From: Paractinoplanes maris
GTDB lineage: Bacteria; Actinomycetota; Actinomycetes; Mycobacteriales; Micromonosporaceae
Assembly (NCBI RefSeq): GCF_023544465.1
Contig: NZ_JALPVL010000001.1
Location: forward strand, 372,001 to 436,000
Length of the DNA stretch: 64,000 nt
Direction of reading: 5' to 3'
Each line of letters starts with the position of its first letter. Position 1 is the first letter of the stretch. A model generated the notes under the pieces. It made no database searches, had not been told where the DNA came from, and worked only from the letters and a program-made list of their open reading frames with translations. Below, in pieces: positions 29,765 to 38,970 of this stretch. A program made the position numbers and the translations under genes.

Positions 29765-30115
29765 TGGATTCCTTCCGTCGGAAAAAGCCCGGGACTCCCG
29801 GTTCTGCAGCCTGGTGGCCGGGTGTCGCGGTACCCGCCTCGCATGAGCAACGCGGGAGTTTGTGCAGCACGGCAGCTCGACGGTGTCCCTGCTCGTCAAG
29901 GGGATGACGAGTAGGTCTCGGCGAGTGCAGCGACCTTACGGTTGCCGCTCGGCGTGTGCCTTTGAGGAGGTGAGACGGCCAGAAGGCCACAGGGGTCTCG
30001 GGGGTGCGCGCCGAACCGCAGAAATCGCCTTGCGGCTGTGTGCTTGGTCGCTTCGCGGCTGTGTGCTCGGTCTTGAGCCTAATCAACTCGTGCGACCTGC
30101 GGCAACAGGGCCCCG
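29765..30115. other. Long upstream region of rho, with a tandem direct repeat
   Basis: 351 bases without a gene between thrB and rho. It contains a pair of 23-bp imperfect tandem repeats (30025-30047 and 30048-30070, 20 of 23 identical, core GCGGCTGTGTGCT). No sure promoter was read. Rho genes in many bacteria have long 5' leaders that let Rho autoregulate; the sequence is consistent with that but does not prove it. Confidence 0.5.
30025..30070. repeat. Two-copy 23-bp direct repeat upstream of rho
   Basis: Adjacent copies differing at three positions, with shared core GCGGCTGTGTGCT. The copies are head to tail with no spacer, so one turn-pair apart (23 bp), as expected for a protein binding site used twice. 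No known regulator site was recognised. Confidence 0.7.
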
Positions 30116-31018
30116 CTAGGCGTGTTCCACCATACTCCCTTTGACAAGAGCACCGCCGCCATCCACGCCCAACGACTCGGCGCGCCATGCTGTTCCCGGA
30201 TGGAAATCGGCTGGGACCTCGGTCAATGCCAGCACCGACGGCCCGGCCCCACTGACCACGGCGGCCACACCGACCGAGCGCAGCGAGGCCACGAGCGACG
30301 CCGTGCCCGGCATCGCCTCGGCCCGGTAACCCTGGTGCAGCCTGTCCTCGGTGGCCGGGAAGAGCAGACTCGGGTCGCTGGTCAGCGCATGGGTGAGGAG
30401 AGACGCGCGGCCGGCGTTGAACGACGCGTCGGCGTGCGGCACGGCCGACGGCAGAGCCGCGCGGGCCGACGCGGTGTAGCCCCGCTCGGCCGGGACGAAG
30501 ACTGTCGGACGCACGGCCTCGGCGACCGGCAGCCGCACCGCGCGGGCCCCCGTGCCCTCGGTCCAGGCGATGGTGAAACCGCCGAGCAGGCAGGGCGCGA
30601 CGTTGTCGGGGTGCCCCTCGAGCCGGGCCGCGATGCGCAGCGCCTCGTCGTCGCCCAGCTCGTGGCCGGACAGGCCGCGGGCCAGTTGCACGCCACCGAC
30701 GATCGCGGCCGACGACGAGCCGAGGCCGCGCGCCTGCGGGATGCGGTTGACACACTCCACGGCCAGGCCGGGCGGCCGCTCGCCGAGCTCGTCGAAGGTG
30801 GCCAGCATCGCGCGCAGCACGAGGTGCGACTCGTCACCGGGCAGCTCGCCCGCGCCCTCACCGGTCACCGTCACGGTGAACCCACCGCCGGTGACCCGGG
30901 CGGTGAGATCGTCGTGGAGCGTCAGCGCGAGGCCCAGGGCGTCGAACCCGGGACCGAGGTTGGCGCTGGTGGCCGGGGTGCGAACGGACACCGGCCCGGA
31001 GGCGAAGGTCAAGCCCAT
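30116..31018 (-). CDS. thrB: Homoserine kinase
   Basis: Phosphorylates homoserine to O-phosphohomoserine, the ThrC substrate, in threonine synthesis. The 300-residue GHMP kinase starts with TPATSANLGPGFDALGLAL and has the ATP loop PQARGLGSSSAAIVGGVQLA. Near the end is SGAGPSVLALTE. ATG at 31018 is used; GTG at 31024 two codons earlier is possible. It lies on the minus strand upstream of rho, but 5.5 kb from thrC: an efflux region interrupts the usual lysA-hom-thrC-thrB series. Confidence 0.95.
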   Translation of the reverse strand: MGLTFASGPVSVRTPATSANLGPGFDALGLALTLHDDLTARVTGGGFTVTVTGEGAGELPGDESHLVLRAMLATFDELGERPPGLAVECVNRIPQARGLGSSSAAIVGGVQLARGLSGHELGDDEALRIAARLEGHPDNVAPCLLGGFTIAWTEGTGARAVRLPVAEAVRPTVFVPAERGYTASARAALPSAVPHADASFNAGRASLLTHALTSDPSLLFPATEDRLHQGYRAEAMPGTASLVASLRSVGVAAVVSGAGPSVLALTEVPADFHPGTAWRAESLGVDGGGALVKGSMVEHA

Positions 31019-31069
31019 CGCCACATGCTAGGCCTTGATCATGCGCCGGTGGCCGGTAGGTTCGGCGGC

Positions 31070-31414
31070 GTGATTGCCTTGGGCTCGTTCCTCAGTTTCT
31101 TCGTGGTGCAGATCCCGGTCCTCGCCGTGCTGGTCACCGGCCTGGTCCTGCTGTCGTCACCGGCTCGGCGGCTGCCCGGGCGCAGCCATCTGCTGGCCCG
31201 GGCCGGCCTGGTGGTTCTAGTGGCCGAGACGCTGACGTCCGTCGCCTGGAACATCGCGTTCACCCAGCTCATCGCCCGGTCGGGTTTCTCGGCCACGCAG
31301 TTCGGCCTGGCCGGCAGCATCGTCGGATTCATGCTGGCCGTTCTGTTCGCGGCCGGCCTCGGCCTGCTGGTCGCCGCCTTCGCCACCGTACGGTCGTTCA
31401 GCGCCGATCGGTGA
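31070..31414 (+). CDS. Small hydrophobic membrane protein
   Basis: The 114-residue protein has three or four transmembrane helices: LGSFLSFFVVQIPVLAVLVTGLVLL, LLARAGLVVLVAETLTSVAWNIAF and FGLAGSIVGFMLAVLFAAGLGLLVAAF. No family was recognised. GTG at 31070 with GGTAGG upstream starts at the first helix. It diverges from thrB with a 52-bp gap and its 3' half (31217-31414) lies over the antisense C-terminal extension of the MFS gene. The well-formed helix pattern here argues that this strand is the real coding one. Confidence 0.6.
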   Translation: MIALGSFLSFFVVQIPVLAVLVTGLVLLSSPARRLPGRSHLLARAGLVVLVAETLTSVAWNIAFTQLIARSGFSATQFGLAGSIVGFMLAVLFAAGLGLLVAAFATVRSFSADR

Positions 31415-32617
31415 GGGCCTCAACCGCCGCGTCGCGACCCGCCAGACGACGGCATAGACCACGGTGACGAACCCGCAGCCGGCCAGGATCACCCGCTCGT
31501 CGACGATGTCGACCACCGCGGTCGCGCCGAGCTGGCTGAGCGCGATGGCCAGCGTCGCCAGCATCAGGTCGGTGGAGAAGACGCGCCCTCGCAGCCGGTC
31601 GGGGACCTCACCCTGGAGCGCGTAGTTGGACAGCACCCAGTTGGCCCCGCCGGCCAGGTGGGCCACGAAGACGAGCAGGACCACCGCCGGGAACCACGGC
31701 GTCACCGACACGCCGAGATAGCCGACGCCGTAGAGGGCCATCGAGAGCGCCAGCCCCGGAAAGAGCCACGATCGGCGGCGGATCACCGGCCCCAGCACGA
31801 ACGGCCCGGCCAGCGCGCCGGCGCCGCGCACTGCGAAGAGCAACCCGGCCCCGAGCACCCCGGCGCCGTGCAGACCGGCGATCAGCGGAAAGACGGTGAG
31901 CACGCCGTTGCCGAGCCCGGCGGCCATCTTGACGGTCACCAGCGCCCGGATCCGGGGATTGGCGCGCAGGTAGCCGAACGACTCGCGCAGCGCGTGCCGG
32001 GTGCGGGGCGCGGGCACCCCGGCTTCGCGGCCGGCCTGCAGCGGGCGGCGGATCGTGGCGGTCAGCGCCGCGCCGAGCAGCAGCAGCCCGGCGGTTACCC
32101 CGAAACAGACGTACGGCCCGAAAGCCGCACCCACCACACCGCCGAGCGACGAGCCGACGATCGTCATCGTGCCCCAGGCCGAGCCCGAGACCGTGTTGGC
32201 CGCGGCCAGATCCGGCGGGTCGACCACGTTGGGCAGCGCGGCCGAGGCGGCCGGTGAATAGAAGGCCTTCGCGATGGCGACCGCACCGATGGCGACCAGG
32301 GCCAGTGGTGCGGTCGCGGCCGACCGGACGGTGAACAGCAGCAGCACCGCCGCGAAGGCCGCGAGATTGGCGATGATCAGGATCTTCCGCCGGTCGAACC
32401 GGTCGGCGATCGTGCCCGTGTAGGGCAGCAGCAGCGCGTTGATGCCGGTGTCGGCGGCCAGCACGAGGCCGCCCCAGACGCCGCTGCCGGTGAGCTCGGG
32501 CAGCAGCACCAGCAACGGAACCATGACAAACCAGTCGGCTCCGAAGACGACCAGCTCGGCCGCGAAGAGCCGCCGGAAATCACGGTTACGGGTAACGACC
32601 GAGAACGCTGTTGCCAC
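31217..32617 (-). CDS. Major facilitator superfamily transporter
   Basis: The 466-residue frame encodes 12 membrane helices. It has the MFS loop between helices 2 and 3 (GTIADRFDRRKILIIANL), and the equivalent GPVIRRRSWLFPGLAL and SNYALQGEVPDRLRGRVFS in the second half. It resembles multidrug or enterobactin-like exporters of the MFS_3 type; no substrate is evident. The last helix ends at WRVATRRLRP, and the 65 residues after it are hydrophilic and antisense to the small membrane gene, so the true end may be near 31415 or a frameshift may lie there. GTG at 32617 is the start. Confidence 0.82.
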   Translation of the reverse strand: MATAFSVVTRNRDFRRLFAAELVVFGADWFVMVPLLVLLPELTGSGVWGGLVLAADTGINALLLPYTGTIADRFDRRKILIIANLAAFAAVLLLFTVRSAATAPLALVAIGAVAIAKAFYSPAASAALPNVVDPPDLAAANTVSGSAWGTMTIVGSSLGGVVGAAFGPYVCFGVTAGLLLLGAALTATIRRPLQAGREAGVPAPRTRHALRESFGYLRANPRIRALVTVKMAAGLGNGVLTVFPLIAGLHGAGVLGAGLLFAVRGAGALAGPFVLGPVIRRRSWLFPGLALSMALYGVGYLGVSVTPWFPAVVLLVFVAHLAGGANWVLSNYALQGEVPDRLRGRVFSTDLMLATLAIALSQLGATAVVDIVDERVILAGCGFVTVVYAVVWRVATRRLRPSPIGAERPYGGEGGDQQAEAGREQNGQHESDDAAGQAELRGRETRPGDELGERDVPGDGRQRLGH

Positions 32618-32675
32618 GTACCCGGACGTTACTGCCCGGGCGACCGGTGGCGGCCGGCCGCCCGGGCAGTTCGCG

Positions 32676-35600
32676 TCATTCCTTGGCCGTCTCCGGGCCC
32701 TTGGGCAACTTCAGCACCTCGAACTGATCGGTGTAGCCGCGCAGAGCACCGCTCGGCTGCGGCTGCGGCCCGTCCTCGGGCACGTCGTCCGCCTCGGGCT
32801 CCGGCGGCGGCGGCGAAGCCACCTCGCCGCGCTTGGCCAGGCGCTTCTGGCGGCGCTTCTCCTTGCTGTTCTCGACCATGGTGTAGAGCGTCGGCACCAG
32901 CACCAGGGTGAGCAGCGTCGAGCTGACCAGACCGCCGATGACCACAATGGCCAGTGGCTGCGAGATGAAGCCGCCCTCGCCGGTCAGGCCCAGGGCCATC
33001 GGGATCAGCGCGAAGATGGTCGCGATGGCGGTCATCAGGATCGGCCGCAGACGGTGCCGGCCGCCCTCGATCACCGCCTCCTGCACACCCATGCCACCGG
33101 CCCGGTAGTGGTTGATCAGGTCCATCAACACGATGGCATTGGTCACCACGATGCCCACCAGCATCAGCACACCGATCAGGGCGGGCACGCCGAGCGGGGT
33201 CCCGGTGATCAGCAGCAGGCCGATCGCGCCGGTCGCCGCGAACGGGATGGAGACCAGCAGGATCACCGGCTGGATGAGGCTGCGGAACGTCGCCACCATG
33301 ATGATGAAGACGATCGCGATGGCCGCCAGCACGGCCAGGCCCAGCTGCTGGAACGCCTCGGCCTGGTCGGCGCTGGTGCCGCCGATGGTCGCCGTGGCAC
33401 CGGCCGGCAGGGTCAGCGCGTCGAGCTTCTTCTGCAGGTCGCGGGTGGCCGCACCCAGGTCGGAGCCGGTGTTGGTGCCGGTCACGGTGACGGTGCGGTC
33501 ACCGTCGACCCGGGTGACCTCCTCGGGGCCGTTGACCTCCTTGACGTCGGCCACGGTGCTCAGCGGCACCGGGCCGCGGGCCGTGGTGAGCGGCAGCGCC
33601 CGCAGTGCGGCCGGGTCGGCCGGCGGGGTACCGAAGGAGATCACCACGTCCTGGCTGGCGTCGTCGACCGTCATGCGGCCGGCCGGCGCCGCGCGGAACG
33701 CGCCCGCGACACTCTGCGCGATGGCCGCCTCGGTCAGTCCGGCCCGGGCCGCGGCCTCCCGCTTCACGACCACGTCGAGGCGTGGGACGCTGGCCGCCAG
33801 CGAGCTGCTGACCTCGACCAGGCCCATCCCGGTCATCGTCTTCAGCACCTGCTCGGAGGCGTTGCTGAGCGACTCCGCGTCGGCCGATTTGACCTGCACC
33901 GAGAGTTCGTTGCCGCCGCCCAGCCCGGACGAGTCGGCCCCGATGCTGACCTCACCGATGCCGTTCATCGCGGCGAACTCGTCGCGCAGCTCGTCGGTGA
34001 TCTTCACGGCGTCGGCGTCCTCGTCGAGGCCCACGTTGAAGCTGGCGGTGCTGGCGCCCCCGCCGCCCACGAACGGGTTGAAGTCGCCGCCGCTGCCCAG
34101 CGACACCTGGTAGGTCTTGACCCCCTCGGTGTCGGCCAGCACGCCCTCGACCTGCTTGGCGGCCGCGTTCGTGGCCTGCAGATCGGTGCCGACCGGGAGT
34201 TCCTGGGTGATGCTGAGCGAGTCCTGGCCCGACTGGTCGAGGAAGTTGGTCTCGAGCCGGGTGGAGAGGCCGAGCGTGCCGATCAGCACGACCAGGCCGA
34301 TGGTCAGCGTGGTCCAGCGCCGCTTGGTCGCGAACCGGATCACCGGCAGATAGCCGCGCTGCAGCCGGCTGCGCCGCTCCTTGGCGTCGGCCGCCTGGCG
34401 GATCTCCTCGGTGTCGGCGTCCGCGGGCGGCGGCTTGAGGAACCAGTACGCCAGCACGGGCACCACGGTCAGCGCCACGAACAGCGACGCCAGCAGGGCC
34501 ACCGTCACGGTGATCGCGAAGGACGAGAAGATCTGGCCGACGAACCCGCCGACCAGGGCGATCGGGGCGAAGACGGCGACCGTGGTCAGGGTCGAGGCGG
34601 TCACCGCGCCGGACACCTCGCGGACGGCCGCGATGATGGCCTGGCGCTTCGGTTCGCCGTATTCGAGATGTCTCTTGATGTTCTCCAGGACGACGATCGA
34701 GTCGTCCACCACCCGGCCGACGGCGATGGTCAGCGCGCCCAGGGTGAGCAGGTTGAGCGTGTAGTCGCCGACCCACAGCGCGATCAGGGCGATCAGCACC
34801 GACAGCGGGATCGACACGGCGGTGACCAGCGTCGAGCGGATCGAGAGCAGGAAGACCAGGATGACGATCACGGCCATGACCAGGCCCAGCAGGCCCTCGG
34901 TGGTGAGGCTCTCGATCGACCGCTCGACGAACGGGGCCTGGTCGACCACGACGGTCAGCTTGGCGCCGGACGCCTTCTCCAGGTCGGCCAGCTGATCCCG
35001 GACGGCGTGGGAGATGTCCACCGGGTTGCCGTCGGGCCGGGCGGTGACCGCGATGCCCAGGCTGTCGACGCCGTCGGTGCGCGTGTACGACGTGGCGGCG
35101 GGAAGCTTGCTCTCGACCGTGGCTACCGAGCCGAGCTGCACCGGGCCCTTGCTGCCGGCGAGATAGACCTGCTTGAGCTGGTCGATCGAGGTGAGCGCGC
35201 TGCCCACCTGCACGGTCAGCGACCGGCTGCCCTCGGTGACCGCGCCGGCCGGCACCGAGATGCCGTTCTGCTGGAGCACCGTGGTGATGGCCTGCGGGCT
35301 GACCCCGGCCGCGGTGAGCTTGGGCAGGTTCGGCGTGATCACGACCTGCGCCGCGCGGGCGCCGGTGATCTGGGTGTCGCGCACACCGTCGATGGCGTTG
35401 AGCTCGGGTACGACCGTGTCGTTGAGCTGGTCGAGCAGTGCGCTCTCGTCGCCACCGCCCGACGCGGCGAGCACGATCGCCGGGATGTCGTCGGTACCAC
35501 CCGCGAAGATCGTCGGGGTGACGTCGTCGGGCAGGGTGGGCTGCACCCGGTTGACGGCGGTCGTGAGCTGGTTGACCGCGGCGTCGATGTCGGTGCCGAA

Positions 35601-35891
35601 GACGAAGGCGACGGTCACCGTGGCCACACCCTCACGGGTGGTCGAGGTGACGCTGTCGATGCCGTCGAGACCCTTCGCCGCGTCCTCGAGCGGTTCGGTG
35701 ATCTGGTCCTGGATGACCTCCGGGCCGGCGCCCGGCAGGGTCGCGGTCACGAAGGCCGCGGGGAACTCGATCGACGGGAACAACTGCTGCTTGAGAGACG
35801 GAATGGCGACGATGCCGAAGCCGGTGATGACGATGGCGATCAGGGCGACGAGGCCTCTGTTGGCTAGGCTCAGCCGGGTCAGGAAGGACAT
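32676..35891 (-). CDS. RND-type efflux permease (HAE/AcrB-like) of an actinobacterium
   Basis: The 1071-residue AcrB/SwrC-like permease has 12 transmembrane helices and two large extracytoplasmic loops. Helix 4 carries the proton-relay DD in TIAVGRVVDDSIVVLENI, and the second half has GVPALIGVLMLVGIVVTNAIVLMDLINHYR. The N-terminus is MSFLTRLSLANRGLVALIAIVITG. A proline/acid-rich cytoplasmic tail ends the protein. No membrane-fusion or outer-membrane partner is near, as expected in a single-membrane bacterium, where such permeases act on membrane-inserted amphiphiles or lipids. A MarR gene diverges from it by 143 bp and probably controls it. Confidence 0.92.
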   Translation of the reverse strand: MSFLTRLSLANRGLVALIAIVITGFGIVAIPSLKQQLFPSIEFPAAFVTATLPGAGPEVIQDQITEPLEDAAKGLDGIDSVTSTTREGVATVTVAFVFGTDIDAAVNQLTTAVNRVQPTLPDDVTPTIFAGGTDDIPAIVLAASGGGDESALLDQLNDTVVPELNAIDGVRDTQITGARAAQVVITPNLPKLTAAGVSPQAITTVLQQNGISVPAGAVTEGSRSLTVQVGSALTSIDQLKQVYLAGSKGPVQLGSVATVESKLPAATSYTRTDGVDSLGIAVTARPDGNPVDISHAVRDQLADLEKASGAKLTVVVDQAPFVERSIESLTTEGLLGLVMAVIVILVFLLSIRSTLVTAVSIPLSVLIALIALWVGDYTLNLLTLGALTIAVGRVVDDSIVVLENIKRHLEYGEPKRQAIIAAVREVSGAVTASTLTTVAVFAPIALVGGFVGQIFSSFAITVTVALLASLFVALTVVPVLAYWFLKPPPADADTEEIRQAADAKERRSRLQRGYLPVIRFATKRRWTTLTIGLVVLIGTLGLSTRLETNFLDQSGQDSLSITQELPVGTDLQATNAAAKQVEGVLADTEGVKTYQVSLGSGGDFNPFVGGGGASTASFNVGLDEDADAVKITDELRDEFAAMNGIGEVSIGADSSGLGGGNELSVQVKSADAESLSNASEQVLKTMTGMGLVEVSSSLAASVPRLDVVVKREAAARAGLTEAAIAQSVAGAFRAAPAGRMTVDDASQDVVISFGTPPADPAALRALPLTTARGPVPLSTVADVKEVNGPEEVTRVDGDRTVTVTGTNTGSDLGAATRDLQKKLDALTLPAGATATIGGTSADQAEAFQQLGLAVLAAIAIVFIIMVATFRSLIQPVILLVSIPFAATGAIGLLLITGTPLGVPALIGVLMLVGIVVTNAIVLMDLINHYRAGGMGVQEAVIEGGRHRLRPILMTAIATIFALIPMALGLTGEGGFISQPLAIVVIGGLVSSTLLTLVLVPTLYTMVENSKEKRRQKRLAKRGEVASPPPPEPEADDVPEDGPQPQPSGALRGYTDQFEVLKLPKGPETAKE

Positions 35892-36034
35892 GGGCGCTCC
35901 CCCGGTAAAGTTTCGTCCTGCACTGATAGTTTGCCTGACGCGAACAAATGGTTTTCTGCTGGGGCGCTCGGGTACGGTCCGTCATCAGATGGACGCGGAA
36001 TGGCCATCAGCGCGTCACAGAGAAAGGGACCGCG

Positions 36035-36493
36035 ATGGCCGACGAAAGTTCGCCCGGCAAAGCACGACTCATCGCGGACATTATGGGCGCGCAGAAGCGG
36101 CTGCAGGACCTGATCGCCGAGGACCGGGCCGACCCGCTCTTCTCCTCGCACCTGACGTTGTCGCAGCTCAAGATCCTCATGCTGCTGGCCCGGCACGGCT
36201 CGGTCTCGGGCAGTGAGCTGGCCGGCATGCTCGGGATCGGGGCGGCCACGCTGACCGGCATGATCGACCGGCTCGTGGTCCAGGACCTGGTGGCCCGCGC
36301 GGAGGACCCGCACGACCGGCGGGTTCGCCGGATCGCGCTGACGCGTGCGGGCCGTGATCTCATCGGGAGCATCTTCAATGCCGGCGAGGCCCGGATGCGT
36401 ACGCTCCTCAGCCGTCTCTCAGCCGAGGAGCTCGACCTGATCGCTCAGGCCACGACGCTGATCATCAAGGCCGCCGAGTCCAGCGAGGCTTGA
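36035..36493 (+). CDS. MarR family transcriptional regulator
   Basis: The 152-residue winged-helix dimer has LKILMLLARHGSVSGSELAGMLGIGAATLTGMIDRLVVQDLVARAEDPHDRRVRRIALTRAGRDL, the MarR core with its DxRxxR wing (DPHDRRVRR). ATG at 36035 has AAAGGGA upstream, preferred to an in-frame codon at 35948. It diverges from the RND permease; in the 143-bp gap TTTG and CAAA lie 11 nt apart as a weak half-site pair. The likely role is repression of the pump, relieved by its ligand. Confidence 0.9.
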   Translation: MADESSPGKARLIADIMGAQKRLQDLIAEDRADPLFSSHLTLSQLKILMLLARHGSVSGSELAGMLGIGAATLTGMIDRLVVQDLVARAEDPHDRRVRRIALTRAGRDLIGSIFNAGEARMRTLLSRLSAEELDLIAQATTLIIKAAESSEA

Positions 36494-36523
36494 TCTGGCC
36501 GGCCTGGATCAGGCCCGGCTGGA

Positions 36524-37573
36524 TCAGGCGAGGCCCAGCTCCCGCGCGGCGATCAGCACGTCGTTCTGGATGGTGGTCGGGGACGGGGCGGTGGAGATCG
36601 CCCACTCCGGGTCCTTGAGACCGTGCCCGGTGACCGTGCAGACCACTGTCGAACCAGCCGGGATCTTGCCCTCGGCCGCCTGCTGGAGCAGGCCGGCCAC
36701 GCTGGCCGCGCTGCCCAGCTCGACGAAGACACCGACCTCGCGGGCGAGCAGCCGGTAGGCCGTGAGGATCTCGCGGTCGGTCACGGCGGCGATCAGGCCA
36801 TCGGAGGAGTCGCGCGCGTCCAGCGCCTTGGTCCAGCTGGCCGGGTTGCCGATGCGGATCGCGGTGGCGATGGTGGACGGCTCGGGCACGACCTGACCGG
36901 TCACGATCGGCGCGGCACCCGACGCCTGGAAGCCGAACATGCGCGGCAGACGGGTGCTGTTGCCCGCCTCCTTGTCCTCCTGATAACCCATCCAGTACGC
37001 CGAGATGTTGCCGGCGTTGCCGACCGGCAGGCAGTGGATGTCGGGCGCGTCACCGAGCGCCTCGACGATCTCGAAGGACGCCGTCTTCTGCCCGTGCAGG
37101 CGGAAGATGTTGACCGAGTTGACCAGCGAGACCGGGAAATCCTGGGAGAGTTTCGAGGCGAGCGCCAGGCAGTCGTCGAAGTTGCCGTTGACCTGCAGCA
37201 GCTTGGCCCCGTGGACGAGGGCCTGGGCCAGCTTGCCGAGCGCGATCTTGCCCTGCGGCACGAGCACCGCGCAGGTGACGCCGGCGCGGGCCGCGTAGGC
37301 GGCGGCCGAGGCGCTGGTGTTGCCGGTGGACGCGCAGATGATCGCTTTCGCGCCCTCCTCGACGGCCTTGGACACCGCCATGGTCATGCCGCGGTCCTTG
37401 AACGAGCCGGTCGGGTTGGCCCCCTCGACCTTCAGGTAGACCTCCGCACCCGTACGCGAGGACAGCGCCGGCGCCGGCACGAGCGGCGTGTTGCCCTCGT
37501 GCAGCGTGACCACCGGGGTCTGGTCGGTGACCGGCAGACGGTCCCGATACGCCTCGATGAGACCCCGATACAT
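36524..37573 (-). CDS. thrC: Threonine synthase
   Basis: PLP enzyme converting O-phosphohomoserine to threonine. The 349-residue protein has the PLP-lysine [35 protein letters not shown] and [20 protein letters not shown] (phosphate cradle). Length is that of the short actinobacterial form. ATG at 37573 lies 86 bp after the hom stop. The partner thrB is 5.5 kb downstream on the same strand. Confidence 0.96.
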   Translation of the reverse strand: MYRGLIEAYRDRLPVTDQTPVVTLHEGNTPLVPAPALSSRTGAEVYLKVEGANPTGSFKDRGMTMAVSKAVEEGAKAIICASTGNTSASAAAYAARAGVTCAVLVPQGKIALGKLAQALVHGAKLLQVNGNFDDCLALASKLSQDFPVSLVNSVNIFRLHGQKTASFEIVEALGDAPDIHCLPVGNAGNISAYWMGYQEDKEAGNSTRLPRMFGFQASGAAPIVTGQVVPEPSTIATAIRIGNPASWTKALDARDSSDGLIAAVTDREILTAYRLLAREVGVFVELGSAASVAGLLQQAAEGKIPAGSTVVCTVTGHGLKDPEWAISTAPSPTTIQNDVLIAARELGLA

Positions 37574-37659
37574 GACTGCGCTCCTCTACCTTGTGCCGAC
37601 CCGGCTCAGCGTGCCGCAGATTGCCGAATCTTGAGACCGGATGTCCATTGACTGGGACT

Positions 37660-38970
37660 TCAGGCGCCGCCCTCGACGCGCAGCACGCTGGCGATGGACC
37701 GGACGATGTCCAGCCCCGACAAGTCTTCGACCGTGGCCGCCAGGTTCGCGTCCGGCGCGCCGTGGGTGACGATCACCAGCTTGGCGTCCTCCTCGCGGCC
37801 GGACTGGCGGACCGTCGCGATCGACACCTCGTGCTGGGCGAAGACCCCGGCCACGGTGGCCAGCACACCCGGGCGCTCGGCCACGTCGAGGCTGATGTGG
37901 TATCGCGTCATGGCCGCGCCGATCGGCCGGATCGGCAGGTGGGCGTAGTTGCTCTCGCTCGGCGCCCGGGTGCCCGAGAGCCGGTTGCGAGCCGCCGCCA
38001 CGATGTCGCCGAGCACCGCGCTGGCCGTGGGCATGCCACCCGCGCCCCGGCCGTAGAACATGAGCTGCCCGGCCGCGTCGGCCTCGACGAAGACGGCGTT
38101 GAAGGCGTCGCCCACGCCGGCCAGCGGGTGGCTGCGCGGGATCATCGCCGGGTGCACGCGGACGCTGACCGACTCCTGACCGGAGGCGTCCGGGCCGCGC
38201 TCGGCGATGCACAGCAGCTTGATCGTGCAGCCCATCTCCTTCGCGCTGGCCATGTCGCCCGCCGTCACGCCGGTCATGCCCTCGCGGAAGACGTCGGCCG
38301 CGGTGACCCGGCTGTGGAAGGCCAGTGAGGCCAGGATGGCCGCCTTGGCCGCGGCGTCGAAGCCCTCGACGTCAGCCGTGGGATCGGCCTCGGCATAGCC
38401 CAGCTCGGTGGCCTCGTCGAGGGCCTCGCTGAAGCCGGCCCCGGTCGAGTCCATCGACGACAGGATGAAGTTGGTCGTGCCGTTCACGATGCCGGTGACC
38501 CGGGTGACCCGGTCGCCGTGCAGTGACTCCCGCAGCGGGCGCAGCAGCGGGATGGCGCCGGCCACGGAGGCCTCGTAATAGAGGTCGGCGTTGCCCTCGG
38601 CGGCCGCGTCGTGCAGCGCCGCGCCGTCCTCGGCCAGCAGCGCCTTGTTGGCCGTGACGACGCTCTTGCCGGCCCGCAGTGCCTCGACCAGCCAGGAGCG
38701 GGCCGGCTCGATGCCACCCACCACCTCGATCACCACGTCGATGTCGTCCCGCTTGACCAGGCCGAGCGCGTCGGTGGTGAACAGGTCCGGGTCGACCGGC
38801 AGATCGCCGCGCTCGCGGCCCATCCGGCGCACCGCGATCCCGGCGATCTCGAGCGGGGCGCCGATCCGGGCGGTCAGGTCCTCGGCCTGGGCGTGCAGCA
38901 GGCGTACGACTTCGGACCCGACCGTGCCGCAGCCGAGCAGGGCCAGGCGGATCGCCTTGTGTGACGTCAT
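37660..38970 (-). CDS. hom: Homoserine dehydrogenase with ACT domain
   Basis: Reduces aspartate semialdehyde to homoserine, the branch to threonine and methionine. The 436-residue protein has the Rossmann motif LLGCGTVGSEVVRLL and VTANKALLAEDG. The catalytic region is GIVNGTTNFILSSMDSTGAGFSEALDEATELGYAEADPTADVEG. A C-terminal ACT domain follows (YHISLDVAERPGVLATVAGVFAQHEVSIATVRQ) for threonine feedback. Its ATG overlaps the lysA stop as ATGA. Confidence 0.96.
   Translation of the reverse strand: MTSHKAIRLALLGCGTVGSEVVRLLHAQAEDLTARIGAPLEIAGIAVRRMGRERGDLPVDPDLFTTDALGLVKRDDIDVVIEVVGGIEPARSWLVEALRAGKSVVTANKALLAEDGAALHDAAAEGNADLYYEASVAGAIPLLRPLRESLHGDRVTRVTGIVNGTTNFILSSMDSTGAGFSEALDEATELGYAEADPTADVEGFDAAAKAAILASLAFHSRVTAADVFREGMTGVTAGDMASAKEMGCTIKLLCIAERGPDASGQESVSVRVHPAMIPRSHPLAGVGDAFNAVFVEADAAGQLMFYGRGAGGMPTASAVLGDIVAAARNRLSGTRAPSESNYAHLPIRPIGAAMTRYHISLDVAERPGVLATVAGVFAQHEVSIATVRQSGREEDAKLVIVTHGAPDANLAATVEDLSGLDIVRSIASVLRVEGGA

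Noticed and set aside
27476..29914. 812-residue plus-strand frame with Val/Thr/Ala repeats (TGATVVTGATVV)
   Set aside because: It is antisense to rho, has no ribosome site and its repeats are the reverse reading of the 18-bp RDDRGP coding repeats.
32439..35867. 1142-residue plus-strand frame opposite the RND pump
   Set aside because: Charged low-complexity text typical of the antisense strand of a high-GC gene; the RND frame has unmistakable motifs.
35892..36034. MarR operator in the RND-MarR gap
   Set aside because: Only a four-base TTTG...CAAA pair was found, too weak to list as a feature.
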